Shown: positions 27,807-36,889, numbered from the stretch's first letter. The stretch: DNA of 64,000 nt from T3Sed10-241 sp036796255 (GCA_036796255.1 DAIRDH010000007.1:17254-81253); one strand, 5' to 3'. Program-made: numbers and translations. The notes: a model not told the origin generated them from the sequence alone.

Positions 27807-28931
27807 ATGAAATTTATCGTTACCAGTACAGACCTGCTCAAGCACATTCAAACCATTAATGGCGTGCTCGGCGGCAACAATACCCTAGCCATACTCGACA
27901 ACTTCCTTTTCGAAATAGAACCTGAGCGGCTTACAGTATCGTCCAGTGATTTGGAAACAACAATGATGACATCGCTCAGTGTGAAGGCCGAGGAGAGCGG
28001 TGCTATTGCGGTACCGGCGCGTTTGCTTATGGATTATTTGAAAACTCTCCCTGAGCAACCCCTTACTTTTACCATCGACGAGAGCACTTTGGGAATTGAG
28101 ATAGCCAGCAGCTTTGGAAAAAGCAAAATGGCAGGGTTTCCGGCCGATGAGTTTCCAAAAAACCCGGTACTTGAAGAGCCTTCGAGCATTAGCGTGCCAG
28201 CTGAAGTGCTTTCAGCGGCTATCCAGAAAACGATTTTTGCAACTGGCAACGATGACCTGAGGCCAGTAATGTCAGGTATCTTCTGCGAACTTGGTCAGGA
28301 CGCCATACGCTTCGTAGGTACCGACGCGCACAAGCTTGTGCGCTACGCCCGCACCGACCTCTCAGCGCCGGGCATTGGTTCTTTCATCTTTCCGAAAAAG
28401 CCTTTGAATTTGCTCAAAAGCACCTTGGGTACCACCGATGCCGATGTTCAAATAGAATTCGACAATACCAACGTTAAGCTCAGCTTTGACGAGATTGTGG
28501 TCATTGCACGCTTAATTGATGGCAAGTACCCCAATTATGAAGCGGTGATTCCTAAAGACAATCCCAACAAGATGTTGGTAGCCCGTGTTGCGCTGCTCGG
28601 TTCTATCAAGAGGGTGTCTATCTTTAGCAACAAGACTACACATCAGGTACGCCTGCGCATTAGTGGCTCCGAGCTTTCAATTTCAGCTGAAGACCTTGAC
28701 TTCTCCAATGAAGCCAACGAGCGCCTGTCGTGCAGCTATGAGGGTGAAGACATGGAGATTGGCTTCAACTCACGCTTCTTGATTGAAATGCTAAGCAACC
28801 TCGATACGGAAGATGTACAGCTTTCATTGAGCGCACCCAACAGGGCTGGAATTCTTACACCAGCAGGTTCAGACGGTGCAGAGGGTGAGGACATCCTCAT
28901 GCTTATCATGCCAGTGATGCTCAATAGCTAA
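27807..28931 (+). CDS. dnaN: DNA polymerase III beta sliding clamp
   Basis: I start the gene at ATG 27807 (MKFIVTSTDLLKHIQTING), which gives 374 aa, the normal clamp length; an upstream in-frame GTG at 27771 overlaps the promoter. Three clamp domains are evident, with GFPADEFPKNP near 110, RPVMSGIFCELG near 152, DGKYPNYEAVIP near 240 and a C-terminal MPVMLNS that matches the usual end (MPMRL-type). The protein encircles DNA and tethers the polymerase. It does not lie next to dnaA here. Its stop is 1 nt from the stop of the convergent csaA-like gene. Confidence 0.97.
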   Translation: MKFIVTSTDLLKHIQTINGVLGGNNTLAILDNFLFEIEPERLTVSSSDLETTMMTSLSVKAEESGAIAVPARLLMDYLKTLPEQPLTFTIDESTLGIEIASSFGKSKMAGFPADEFPKNPVLEEPSSISVPAEVLSAAIQKTIFATGNDDLRPVMSGIFCELGQDAIRFVGTDAHKLVRYARTDLSAPGIGSFIFPKKPLNLLKSTLGTTDADVQIEFDNTNVKLSFDEIVVIARLIDGKYPNYEAVIPKDNPNKMLVARVALLGSIKRVSIFSNKTTHQVRLRISGSELSISAEDLDFSNEANERLSCSYEGEDMEIGFNSRFLIEMLSNLDTEDVQLSLSAPNRAGILTPAGSDGAEGEDILMLIMPVMLNS

Positions 28932-28932
28932 T

Positions 28933-29283
28933 TCAGGATATTTTCAATCCGTTCGCTACCCGCTGATCGGGTTGCAAAAGGGTAACTTTATTGCCGTCAA
29001 CGGCGCCCAGCACAAGGCATTCGCTCATGATGTTAGCAATCTGCCTTGCCGGGAAATTTACAACTGCCACCACCTGCTTGCCCACAAGTTCTTCTGGCGA
29101 ATAGAGAGCAGTGATTTGCGCACTTGTTTTTCTGATGCCTAAAGGTCCAAAATCAACCTGTAAAATATAGGCTGGCTTCCGCGCCGCTTCAAAACGTTCA
29201 GCTGAAATTACCGTTCCTGTCCTTATGTCCAGCTTACTGAAATCCTCAATGCTGGCTTCCAATGGATGTCCTACATTGTCCAT
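28933..29283 (-). CDS. csaA: CsaA-like tRNA-binding domain protein
   Basis: The ATG at 29283 gives 116 aa, essentially one OB-fold tRNA-binding domain of the CsaA/Trbp111 type. Seen are FSKLDIRTGTVISAERF, PAYILQVDFGPLGIRKTSAQI, GKQVVAVVNFPARQIANIMSE and a C-terminal GLKIS. CsaA dimers bind tRNA or act as chaperones. A TTG two codons upstream is also possible. It is convergent with dnaN and lies 12 nt after a small membrane-protein gene. Confidence 0.9.
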   Translation of the reverse strand: MDNVGHPLEASIEDFSKLDIRTGTVISAERFEAARKPAYILQVDFGPLGIRKTSAQITALYSPEELVGKQVVAVVNFPARQIANIMSECLVLGAVDGNKVTLLQPDQRVANGLKIS

Positions 29284-29295
29284 ACTCAAAGTGTA

Positions 29296-29529
29296 TCAGG
29301 CGGCCTGTGCCACTTTTTTCTCAGATGCTTTCTTCTTCCCGAATGGCAGATATTCCGTAAGGTCGACGCCAAAATGCTTCAAAGCTGAGATGAAGATCAA
29401 ACTTGCCACCGCCTCATCAAGGTTCCCGACAATAGGCAGATAATCTGGCAGTTCAAAAACGCCTATGGTAAAGTTGAGCAGGTAGATGGAGGAGAGGCAA
29501 AGCATGAATAGGGCTACTACGGTTTTCAT
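29296..29529 (-). CDS. Small DUF1232-like membrane protein
   Basis: The 77-aa product has one N-terminal hydrophobic helix, then LPDYLPIVGNLDEAVASLIF, which resembles the P-D-x-(I/L)-P-x-(I/L)-G-x-(L)-D(D/E) core of the YkvA/DUF1232 family. A second hydrophobic stretch and a Lys-rich tail (GKKKASEKK) follow. It precedes the csaA-like gene by 12 nt, so the two probably share a transcript. Function unknown. Confidence 0.7.
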   Translation of the reverse strand: MKTVVALFMLCLSSIYLLNFTIGVFELPDYLPIVGNLDEAVASLIFISALKHFGVDLTEYLPFGKKKASEKKVAQAA

Positions 29530-29679
29530 TTTGATTCGCTTTGGTGAAATATAACAAATAACGGTAAGTCAAGGTACTTATTCTGTAAATAATGGAGCTT
29601 TGGCGGAGTTGCGCAGGGCAACTTCTTTTGCAGTGCTATGCATCAACGCTTCGTTGATAGATTCACTTTGAAGTGAAAA

Positions 29680-30687
29680 TTACACGAATATTTTTTTGTC
29701 TGCGCCGATCCACTCCAGCGCTGCGCCATGCAGAAGTTGGCCTTTGATATCATCACTGAATTTCGATTCTTTGATCAGTTTTCCTGGCTCCAATTCTCCA
29801 AGCGGGAAGGGATAATCTGTACCGAGTGCTACGCGGTTGGCACCGAAAAGTGAAACCACGTACTCCAGCATCGCGGGGTCGTGAACCAGGGAATCGATCC
29901 AAAATTTACCCAGGTACTCCTTAGGATTTACGTTGTTATCGATGGCACAGAGGTCGGGACGCACATTGAAGCCGTGCTCAATTCTGCCAATGGTTGCGGG
30001 AAATGAGCCGCCGCCATGGGCAAAAGCTACCCTCAGTTTCGGCAATCGCTCCAGTACACCACCAAAAATAAGCGAGCAAATGGCGAGCGACGTTTCAGCA
30101 GGCATGCCCACAAGCCATGGCAACCAATAGCGTTCCATTTTCGACTTGCCCATCATGTCCCAGGGATGCACGAATACGGCCATGTCGAGCGCTTGACAGG
30201 CCTCTAGAATGGGAAATATCATCGGGTGGTTGAGGTTCATGTCATTGACATGCGAACCGATCTCAACACCGGCCAGTCCAATAGCCTTGCAGCGCTCCAA
30301 TTCGGCTATGGCCAGGTCAGGATCTTGCATGGGTATGGTGCCCAAACCAATGAAGCGCTTGGGGTAGCGATGCACAATATCGGCGATGTGGTCATTCAGA
30401 AATTTTGAAACCTCAAGGCAGTGCTCAGGTTTTGCCCAGTAGCTGAACATCACTGGTACTGTGCTGAGCACTTGGACATCCACATGGTGGTGGTTGCAGT
30501 CTTTCATGCGAGCTTCGGCATCCCAGCAATTGTTTTCCACCTCGCGAAAGAATTTGTTGTCCATCATCATCCGCGCGCAACAAGGCTTATGGTGATCGAG
30601 GGAGATGAAACCTCCATATCCAAATCTTTCCCTGAAGTTGGGGATGTGCTCAGGTAAGATATGGGTATGGATATCAATGGTAAACAT
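29680..30687 (-). CDS. ACMSD-family amidohydrolase (aminocarboxymuconate-semialdehyde decarboxylase-like)
   Basis: The 335-aa protein has the metal-dependent TIM-barrel of the ACMSD family: DIHTHILPE at the N-terminus, VHPWDMMG (about 173), AHGGGSFPATIGR (about 225) and GTDYPFPLGE (about 290). ACMSD decarboxylates 2-amino-3-carboxymuconate 6-semialdehyde in tryptophan/kynurenine breakdown. Related enzymes act on other aromatic acids, so the substrate is likely but not proven. The start overlaps the end of hemB by 14 nt, placing it last in a yidD-lipoprotein-hemB operon. No other kynurenine gene is in the window. Confidence 0.88.
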   Translation of the reverse strand: MFTIDIHTHILPEHIPNFRERFGYGGFISLDHHKPCCARMMMDNKFFREVENNCWDAEARMKDCNHHHVDVQVLSTVPVMFSYWAKPEHCLEVSKFLNDHIADIVHRYPKRFIGLGTIPMQDPDLAIAELERCKAIGLAGVEIGSHVNDMNLNHPMIFPILEACQALDMAVFVHPWDMMGKSKMERYWLPWLVGMPAETSLAICSLIFGGVLERLPKLRVAFAHGGGSFPATIGRIEHGFNVRPDLCAIDNNVNPKEYLGKFWIDSLVHDPAMLEYVVSLFGANRVALGTDYPFPLGELEPGKLIKESKFSDDIKGQLLHGAALEWIGADKKIFV

Positions 30688-31660
30688 AGCCGTCTTTCAC
30701 AAGTTGGGCATAAGTTTTGGCCCAGTAGGTTAGGATTACATTGGCACCAGCGCGCTTGATGCTCAGCAAGCTTTCTATCATTGTCGCCTGCTCGTTGAGC
30801 CAGCCTTTTTCGGCGGCAGCCTTAATCATGGCATACTCGCCGCTCACGTTGTACGCTGCGATAGGCAGGTTGCTGTTTTGCGCAAGCAGCTGGATGATGT
30901 CAAGGTAGCAAAGCGCGGGCTTCACCATCAGGAAGTCGGCCCCTTCATCTTCGTCGAGTGCAGCTTCACGTAGCGCTTCGGCGGCATTGGCAGGATCCAT
31001 CTGATAGGTTTTTTTGTCACCGCTCTTAGGCGCTGAGTCCAGGGCATCCCTGAACGGGCCGTAGAAGGCACTGGCGTACTTGGCCGTGTAAGACATGATG
31101 GATACATCGGTGAAGCCCTCGTCGTCAAGTACATTCCTGATGTAGCCCACACGGCCATCCATCATGTCGCTCGGCCCCAGAACATCGATTCCGGCCTGGG
31201 CCTGGCTCAGGGCCATGCTGGCGAGGATGTCAAGACTTGGATCGTTGACAATTTTTCCGTCGCGCACCAAGCCGTCGTGGCCATCACTGCTGTACGGATC
31301 AAGGGCTACATCGCTCATTACCACCATTTCCGGAAAACGGTCTTTGATGGCGCGTATGTGGTGCAGGTAGAAATTGTCAGGGTCGTAGCTGTAACTGGCA
31401 CTGGCGTTTTTGTGTTTTTCCGCTACAGCGGGAAAGAGCACAACGCCGGTAATGCCCAGCTCAAGCGATTGTTCCACTTCGCGCAGCAGGTCATTCAGCC
31501 CAAGCTGAAACTGGCCGGGAAGGGAGGCGATGGGATGCTTTGCATCGGCCTTGTCAACCACAAACAGCGGATAGATGAGCTGATCCACGCTGAGGCGGGT
31601 TTCGCGCGTCCAGCTTCGCACTCCAGGTGATTTGCGGTTGCGTCTTGGCCTAATTTCCAC
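30674..31660 (-). CDS. hemB: Delta-aminolevulinic acid dehydratase (porphobilinogen synthase)
   Basis: HemB condenses two 5-aminolevulinates to porphobilinogen in haem synthesis. The active-site lysines lie in MSYTAKYASAFYGPF (about 190) and MVKPALCYLD (about 245). The metal loop reads DVALDPYSSDGHDG, with Asp where zinc enzymes have Cys, which indicates the magnesium-type class. I prefer a GTG start at 31660 (328 aa, matching homologues that begin just before RPRR); a TTG at 31687 would overlap the upstream lipoprotein further. It overlaps both neighbours in the operon. Confidence 0.95.
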   Translation of the reverse strand: MEIRPRRNRKSPGVRSWTRETRLSVDQLIYPLFVVDKADAKHPIASLPGQFQLGLNDLLREVEQSLELGITGVVLFPAVAEKHKNASASYSYDPDNFYLHHIRAIKDRFPEMVVMSDVALDPYSSDGHDGLVRDGKIVNDPSLDILASMALSQAQAGIDVLGPSDMMDGRVGYIRNVLDDEGFTDVSIMSYTAKYASAFYGPFRDALDSAPKSGDKKTYQMDPANAAEALREAALDEDEGADFLMVKPALCYLDIIQLLAQNSNLPIAAYNVSGEYAMIKAAAEKGWLNEQATMIESLLSIKRAGANVILTYWAKTYAQLVKDGYVYH

Positions 31661-32171
31661 GTTGCTCGTACATTTTAATGGTTTCAAGCAGGTTTTTGAT
31701 CTCTACCTCTACCTCTTTCAGCCTGCCGTTAAGTGCTTTCTGCAAGTCCAAAACTTCCTGATCACTCATGCCGCGAAGTAACTCATCATTGTCACGGGTA
31801 TGCTTGTGATCGTGGCTGTGATCATGGTCGTGATCGCCATCACCGTGGCTGTGGTCGTGGTAATCGAATTCATAGCCGGGAACACCCACCACTGATTCTT
31901 CCCAACCTTCCATAATCCCTACGCTCTTCTTGATGCTGCGAAGCATGGACTCATTTGCTGATTTCTGCTCAGGTCCCAATGTTTCAATGCGCGCATTGAT
32001 TTCCTTTTCCTTGTCTTTGAGTGAGTGATAAAGGCTATCGTAACGTTGCATCATATCTTTATGGATTCCAGCAGCCTCAACAAGTTTCCTGTTTTGTCCC
32101 TTTCCACCACATGCCACCATTGTAAAGGCAAGCATGCACAACGTCAACCATTTCAAAGCTGTAATTCGCAT
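31650..32171 (-). CDS. Lipoprotein with His/Asp-rich metal-binding-like loop
   Basis: The 173-aa protein has a lipobox T-M-V-A-C (about residues 17-21), then two helical coiled-coil-like segments (about 30-85 and 130-170) separated by a loop (about 102-128) with nine His and many Asp in YHDHSHGDGDHDHDHSHDHK. Such loops bind zinc, nickel or copper. Its ATG overlaps the yidD stop (TAATG) and its end overlaps hemB. The hemB link invites a metal-related role, but nothing shows it directly. Confidence 0.82.
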   Translation of the reverse strand: MRITALKWLTLCMLAFTMVACGGKGQNRKLVEAAGIHKDMMQRYDSLYHSLKDKEKEINARIETLGPEQKSANESMLRSIKKSVGIMEGWEESVVGVPGYEFDYHDHSHGDGDHDHDHSHDHKHTRDNDELLRGMSDQEVLDLQKALNGRLKEVEVEIKNLLETIKMYEQRGN

Positions 32172-32419
32172 TATTTAATTGTTTGTTTTTTTCTTGGTAC
32201 TGGATCCCAACCATGGCTGCCCCACGGGTGGCATTTTGAAATTCTTTTGGCACCGAGCCACGTTCCTTTGAGCGGTCCCCACTCGCGGATGCACTCTATC
32301 GTATACTGAGAACAGGTAGGCTGATGCCTGCAATTGCTGCCCAGCAAAGGGGACAGGATTTGCTGATATGCCCTAATTATCGAAATGAATATGTAGCTCA
32401 GTACTTTCAATTCCGACAA
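32171..32419 (-). CDS. yidD: YidD membrane-protein insertion efficiency factor
   Basis: The 82-aa protein carries the whole YidD signature: IRAYQQILSPLLG, then NCRHQPTCSQYTIECI and KRISKCHPWGSHGWDPVP. It is a peripheral membrane factor that aids YidC-dependent insertion. The start is a TTG (32419 or, three codons later, 32410); no ATG is available. A TAATTTTG (-7-like) overlaps the first codon, so 32410 may be the true, nearly leaderless start. It is usually found with rpmH-rnpA-yidC, but here it heads a hemB operon. Confidence 0.93.
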   Translation of the reverse strand: MSELKVLSYIFISIIRAYQQILSPLLGSNCRHQPTCSQYTIECIREWGPLKGTWLGAKRISKCHPWGSHGWDPVPRKKQTIK

Positions 32420-32565
32420 AATTAAGCTTTCTTAAGGACGTAAGGCTTTTCAACGTGCTTCTTTAAATATTCTTCACATTGAGTGCATTGGCCCGATTAA
32501 TTTTCACAGCTTTCGTGATCATTCAATACGTACAGAATGCAGCGCCATTATGACCCGACAATCGC

Positions 32566-33774
32566 TTAGAGCTTGAGCTTCTTTGCAATATCCTTAGGGA
32601 GGGCCTCTTTGTGCAGGTAGATGTTCATGGTTTTCAACTTCACATAGGCCTCACTCGCGAGGAAATATCCACCGAGCTCATTGTATTCGGTTCCCCAAGA
32701 ATTCTTCACCATGTAGTATTTATCCCCATTTTGATCTTTCACAATGCCAGTCACTTGCATGCCGTGGTCATCAGTGGTTTCCCAATTGTCAAATTGCTTC
32801 TGGCGCATTTCCTGGTTTACTTCGCGTTGCTTCACAGGCGTTTCAAAGGCATTGCTTACTTTTTCGGCTCCGGCATCGTTGAATTGCTGGCTGTCTTTGC
32901 CCTTTACCTTGATCGTACTTTCATCATCAGGTAAAATGGCGAGTCCCTCTCTGAATGCAAATCCTTTCTCGGAAACATCTGCTCCCCATGCGAAGGTATG
33001 TCCATTCATCACTGCGTGCTCCATCACCTGCATTAACTCGTCCAAAGGCAGGTTGTAGCTCTGCACATGTAGCCAGTTGTCGGGAATTTCCAATACGAAA
33101 CTTCCGTAAAACGGGTGGTGCGTGAAGCTGGTGATGGAAATGTAATCGTCCATATTGAGCCCGAGGTCGGCTGCGTAGCTCTGAGGAGTGTACTTTTTGC
33201 CTTGGTATTCAAATTCTTCGGGGACTTCTCCCAGGTATGCATCCACCACGGCGCTGTAGCCTTCTTTCCATTTTGGGGTGAGTGATTTCTGTTTATTTTC
33301 GATTACGGCATCTGCGTATGCTTTCAATATGGCATCGAGCTCGCTGTGGTTGTGCTCATCGCTGCCGTAATTGAGCCCTGAGTATACTTCTTCAGGTACA
33401 ATGCCGTAGCGTTTCCACACATGGGCAATGTCTACAAATGCGCCGCCAGCCCCGAAATTGGTATTCCCATGCATGCGCACATAGCGGTCTGCCTTTTCTT
33501 TGTAAGTATGGTTTACAATGTACATTTCACTAAGATTATGCTCGCCTTTGCCTCGTCGTATGAGTTCGCTTTCAAAATAGGCCAGGGCTGAAAAACTCCA
33601 GCAGGTGCCGGTTCTGTTTTGGTTTTGTACAGGTGTGGCATCCAGGCTTTTCACTACCTTAAATTCGTAACCACTCTCGGGTTTTAGTTTAATGGTTTCG
33701 CCATCCTGGGCTGATAGGTTCGCAAATGTAAAAGCTACCATTGCAGCCAGTCCGAAGTATTTTTGAAATTTCAT
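32566..33774 (-). CDS. Exported C1-family cysteine peptidase (bleomycin hydrolase/PepC-like)
   Basis: The 402-aa protein has a signal peptide (cleavage near ANLSAQ-D, residue 23) and the C1B peptidase triad: Cys in NRTGTCWSFSALAYFE (about 58), His in TTDDHGMQVTG (about 341) and Asn in MVKNSWGTEY (about 360). Cytoplasmic PepC/bleomycin hydrolase forms a self-compartmentalised hexamer with aminopeptidase activity. The signal peptide here points to a periplasmic or envelope version, which is common in Bacteroidota. It is a single gene, divergent from bshC. Confidence 0.92.
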   Translation of the reverse strand: MKFQKYFGLAAMVAFTFANLSAQDGETIKLKPESGYEFKVVKSLDATPVQNQNRTGTCWSFSALAYFESELIRRGKGEHNLSEMYIVNHTYKEKADRYVRMHGNTNFGAGGAFVDIAHVWKRYGIVPEEVYSGLNYGSDEHNHSELDAILKAYADAVIENKQKSLTPKWKEGYSAVVDAYLGEVPEEFEYQGKKYTPQSYAADLGLNMDDYISITSFTHHPFYGSFVLEIPDNWLHVQSYNLPLDELMQVMEHAVMNGHTFAWGADVSEKGFAFREGLAILPDDESTIKVKGKDSQQFNDAGAEKVSNAFETPVKQREVNQEMRQKQFDNWETTDDHGMQVTGIVKDQNGDKYYMVKNSWGTEYNELGGYFLASEAYVKLKTMNIYLHKEALPKDIAKKLKL

Positions 33775-33876
33775 TTATATCATTTAGGAAGGCGAAAAAT
33801 AAGCATTCTATTTGAAGATCACTTATCGCTTACAGGTTAAACAATCTCTTTATTCAGTGTGTCTATTGGCCCTTAG

Positions 33877-33904
33877 TTGCCCATGAGCGAAATGCCTATT
33901 TTTG
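33877..33904 (+). promoter_or_regulatory. Promoter of bshC, -7 box 5 nt before the ATG
   Basis: TTG (33877-33879), 17 nt and TATTTTTG (33897-33904) fit the Bacteroidota form. The ATG at 33910 follows after CACCA, which implies a leaderless or near-leaderless mRNA and argues against an in-frame ATG at 33877, which lies inside the promoter. Confidence 0.65.
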
Positions 33905-33909
33905 CACCA

Positions 33910-35538
33910 ATGAATTCTGATACCTCCACCAAAGTTTCCTTTCGGGCTTTTGAAGTGCCTTTTCGGCAAACTGGCTATTTCTCTGACCTCGTGTTGGACT
34001 ACATCAATGGCAACGAGAAGCTGCAGCCATTTTATAGACGCGCACCGAAGATTGAGCATTTTTCAGGCCAGATCGCTGATAAAGGAGCACATTACAAGCA
34101 CCGCGAGGCACTCGTTGAAGCCTTGAAAGCGCAGTATGCATCTGCTGGCATTAAGTCGGCCCACCTTGATGCGCTTTCTTCGCCAGAGGCATTTACCATC
34201 ACTACCGGTCATCAGGTATGCCTGTTTACGGGGCCGGTTTATTTCATTTACAAAATCGCCTCCGCCATCAAAACCTGCCAGATGCTTTCAGAAAAGCATC
34301 CCGATCAGCAATTCATTCCCGTGTTTTGGATGGCCACTGAAGACCACGATTTGGCGGAAGCCAACCATTTTCACCTTAAGGATGGCAAGCACCAGTGGAA
34401 CACTTCCCAGCGTGGTGCAGTGGGCCGCATGCGTACCGAGGGTCTCGAATCTATCGGAGAAGATCTTGTTGAAGTACTAGGCCTTGGATACCACGCTGCT
34501 GAGCTGCAGCAGCTTTTTGAGCGGGCTTACCTTAAACACGATACCATTGCAGCTGCCACGCGCTTTCTTGTTCACTCCTTGTTCTCAAAGTACGGCGTGA
34601 TTTGCGTTGATGGCGACGACCCAGCTTTGAAGTCTCTCGCCATACCTGCTTTCCGCAAAGAGCTTTTCGAGCAAGTCTCTGAGCCGGCCGTCAATGCCAC
34701 CAATACAAGGCTCTCTGCGCACTACCGCACCCAGGCCCATCCGCGTGAGATCAACCTTTTCTACCTTTCCGATCAATCCCGCGAGCGCATTGTGCGCAAT
34801 GAGGATGGCCAATTCGAAGTGCTGAATACTTCATTCAAATTTGATGAGAATCAAATGGAGGCGGAGCTTAGAGCCCATCCTGAGCGCTTCAGTCCCAACG
34901 TGATCCTGCGGCCCCTTTATCAGGAAATGATTTTGCCCAACCTCGCTTACATAGGCGGGGGAGGAGAGCTGGCTTATTGGTTTCAGCTCAAGGATATGTT
35001 CGGGGTTTTTGATGTTCCTTTTCCAATATTGATGTTGCGCAACTCAGCCTTGGTTGTGGATGCGGAAAGCCAAAAACGCATGAAGCAATTGGGTCTTGAA
35101 TTGGAAGATGTTTTCACGAAGCCTGGCGATTTGGAAACGAGACTTATCAAGCGCGAAAGCCGTGATGATATGGAGCTCAGCGATTCCCGCGAGGCTTTGA
35201 ATGCTGAATTTCAAAAACTCGAAACCCGCCTCGGAGAGGTGGATCAAACGCTTACCAAGTCTGTGCGCAGCGCACAGGCCAGAGCCGAGCGGCTCCTGCA
35301 CAATTTGGAAAAGAAGATGCTGCGCGCTGAGCGCAAGAAGCAGGAGACCTTGATCAACCGCTTTTATACCTGGCATGAAGGCCTTTTTCCCGGGGCTTCG
35401 CTGCAGGAGCGCAAAATGAACTTCGCTGTATTCTACCTGCCCTATGGCCCGGCATTTATCGACTGTCTTGTCTCCAATTTCGACCCTTTCGGTGCTGAAT
35501 TTAGCATGCTGTTGGAAGAATCAGCTGAAGAGAAGTAA
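33910..35538 (+). CDS. bshC: BshC, bacillithiol biosynthesis cysteine-adding enzyme
   Basis: From ATG 33910 the protein has 542 aa, the usual BshC length. It shows the N-terminal FRQTGYFSDLVLDYINGN, TITTGHQVCLFTGPVYFIYK (about 104), FIPVFWMATEDHDLAEANHF (about 140) and the long C-terminal coiled coil (about 420-490) typical of the family. BshC joins cysteine to glucosaminyl-malate in the last step of bacillithiol synthesis. The other bsh genes are not here. It is convergent with the acyltransferase gene. Confidence 0.95.
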   Translation: MNSDTSTKVSFRAFEVPFRQTGYFSDLVLDYINGNEKLQPFYRRAPKIEHFSGQIADKGAHYKHREALVEALKAQYASAGIKSAHLDALSSPEAFTITTGHQVCLFTGPVYFIYKIASAIKTCQMLSEKHPDQQFIPVFWMATEDHDLAEANHFHLKDGKHQWNTSQRGAVGRMRTEGLESIGEDLVEVLGLGYHAAELQQLFERAYLKHDTIAAATRFLVHSLFSKYGVICVDGDDPALKSLAIPAFRKELFEQVSEPAVNATNTRLSAHYRTQAHPREINLFYLSDQSRERIVRNEDGQFEVLNTSFKFDENQMEAELRAHPERFSPNVILRPLYQEMILPNLAYIGGGGELAYWFQLKDMFGVFDVPFPILMLRNSALVVDAESQKRMKQLGLELEDVFTKPGDLETRLIKRESRDDMELSDSREALNAEFQKLETRLGEVDQTLTKSVRSAQARAERLLHNLEKKMLRAERKKQETLINRFYTWHEGLFPGASLQERKMNFAVFYLPYGPAFIDCLVSNFDPFGAEFSMLLEESAEEK

Positions 35539-35564
35539 AGGCTTTTACCGAAAGTCTTAAGGAC

Positions 35565-36707
35565 TTATTTGGACAATATCCCAAGCATATTTCGCACTGG
35601 GTTGGCGTACATTTTAAGCAGCCATGTGTAGTCCTCCTCCTGCGTCAATCCCGCTGCTTTAAGGCGCTTCTTCATGCGCAACTCATATGCCTTGAGGTCA
35701 TCGCTGCTGTACTCCGTCGCTTCCTCTCTGTCGCCGTAGAGCAGGTCATAGGCCATATAGTTTGAAGGCCACAGCTTATACAGTTGAAATATTTGCTGGT
35801 CAATCATTTCCCCGAGTATGCGGAGCTTGTCGTTGAGGTTGGGGAAATCAGCCATCACTTCAAGAGCCTGTGCATCAATGGTTTGTCCTATACTCAAATG
35901 GATGCGTCCTTTATGACTGGTAAGTCCTGTCAGGATGCTGCGCAGGTCCTCATCAGCCGCCTTCTCGTACTTTTGATCCCTCGACACGGCTTTGAGTTCC
36001 GGTATTTTGAGGGTGTCGCAAGGGTCTTGCTCGTATGAGATGGCAACCGGGGTTACCTTCAGGTCGGCAAAGCAATGCCTCAGCGGCTCATCGCATCCAA
36101 TGCTCAGCATTTTTAGCAGGCCAGGCTGGGTTTTATCAAGTCCGTCTTTGGTGCGGCCCTCGCGCTGTGCGATCCATATGCTGGAGTGTCCACCTTTTAT
36201 GTTGTAGGAAATGTAATTGGACAAGCGCATGCTGTTTTCATAAAACTCGCGGGCGGCAGCGTTGCGCAACACCACAAAGTTCTTGTTGATCTTGGTGAGA
36301 TCTGTAATCAGTGGACTGGAAAGCAAGTTGTTGCCAATGGCGGTTTGGGTGGTGCGGTGGCCATTTTCGAGGAGCACTACATTGAGCAGTGCCGAATCGA
36401 GAATGATGTCCCGATGGTTTGAAATGAACAGGTAGCAGGTGTTGGTGTCGATGTTTTCCATGCCGCTCACCTCCACGCTGTCGCTGGTGCTTTCCACGAG
36501 TTTGCGAATTCCCGGCCTGGAGATTTCCCTTTGAAAATCTTCCACAGTTGAGATTTTCTTCAGCATTTCTTTGATCCCAGACCCCGTAATTTCTGGAAAT
36601 ACATATTGAATCACCTCCGTAAATGTGGGGTTTTGGGCAAGCCTCTCCATCACCACAGGTACTTCGCTGTCGTGGTACGGCCTTATATCGTCGAAATCTG
36701 AGAGCAC
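35565..36707 (-). CDS. PlsC-type glycerolipid acyltransferase
   Basis: The core at about 90-300 has the H-x4-D acyltransferase motif in FISNHRDIILDSALL and the substrate region WIAQREGRTKDGLD, so it probably acylates lysophosphatidate or a related lipid at the inner membrane. I start it at GTG 36707 (VLSDFDDIRPYHDSE, 380 aa). The frame stays open to a GTG at 36869, but the extra 54 residues look unlike the family and run through a promoter-like site at 36753-36780. The alternative start cannot be excluded. Confidence 0.82.
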   Translation of the reverse strand: MLSDFDDIRPYHDSEVPVVMERLAQNPTFTEVIQYVFPEITGSGIKEMLKKISTVEDFQREISRPGIRKLVESTSDSVEVSGMENIDTNTCYLFISNHRDIILDSALLNVVLLENGHRTTQTAIGNNLLSSPLITDLTKINKNFVVLRNAAAREFYENSMRLSNYISYNIKGGHSSIWIAQREGRTKDGLDKTQPGLLKMLSIGCDEPLRHCFADLKVTPVAISYEQDPCDTLKIPELKAVSRDQKYEKAADEDLRSILTGLTSHKGRIHLSIGQTIDAQALEVMADFPNLNDKLRILGEMIDQQIFQLYKLWPSNYMAYDLLYGDREEATEYSSDDLKAYELRMKKRLKAAGLTQEEDYTWLLKMYANPVRNMLGILSK

Positions 36708-36752
36708 GTCCTTGCTGGCTTGATTGCGCTGCCTTTCGGCAAATTTGCTGCG

Positions 36753-36780
36753 CGAAAGTAAGTATTTTGCAAGTAACAAA
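36753..36780 (-). promoter_or_regulatory. Possible promoter of the acyltransferase gene
   Basis: On the minus strand TTTG, a 16-nt spacer and TACTTTCG resemble the -33/-7 elements, with one mismatch in the -7 box. The position supports a start near 36707. Confidence 0.35.
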
Positions 36781-36889
36781 GCCCAGAACGCCTGAACAGA
36801 TGACCTAATTGGCCGGGAAATTGAATGTAATCCACTGCATGTTGAGGGTTTAAGCTTTTGCAAAACCACAGATTTATATCTCTACACCC

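Noticed and set aside
35541..35565. Dyad AAGTC-TTAAG-GACTT between the convergent bshC and acyltransferase genes as a terminator
   Set aside because: The 5-bp stem has no T-run on either strand.
36708..36869. 54-residue N-terminal extension of the acyltransferase
   Set aside because: It begins with a GTG, looks unlike the family and overlaps a promoter-like site; the start at 36707 fits better.
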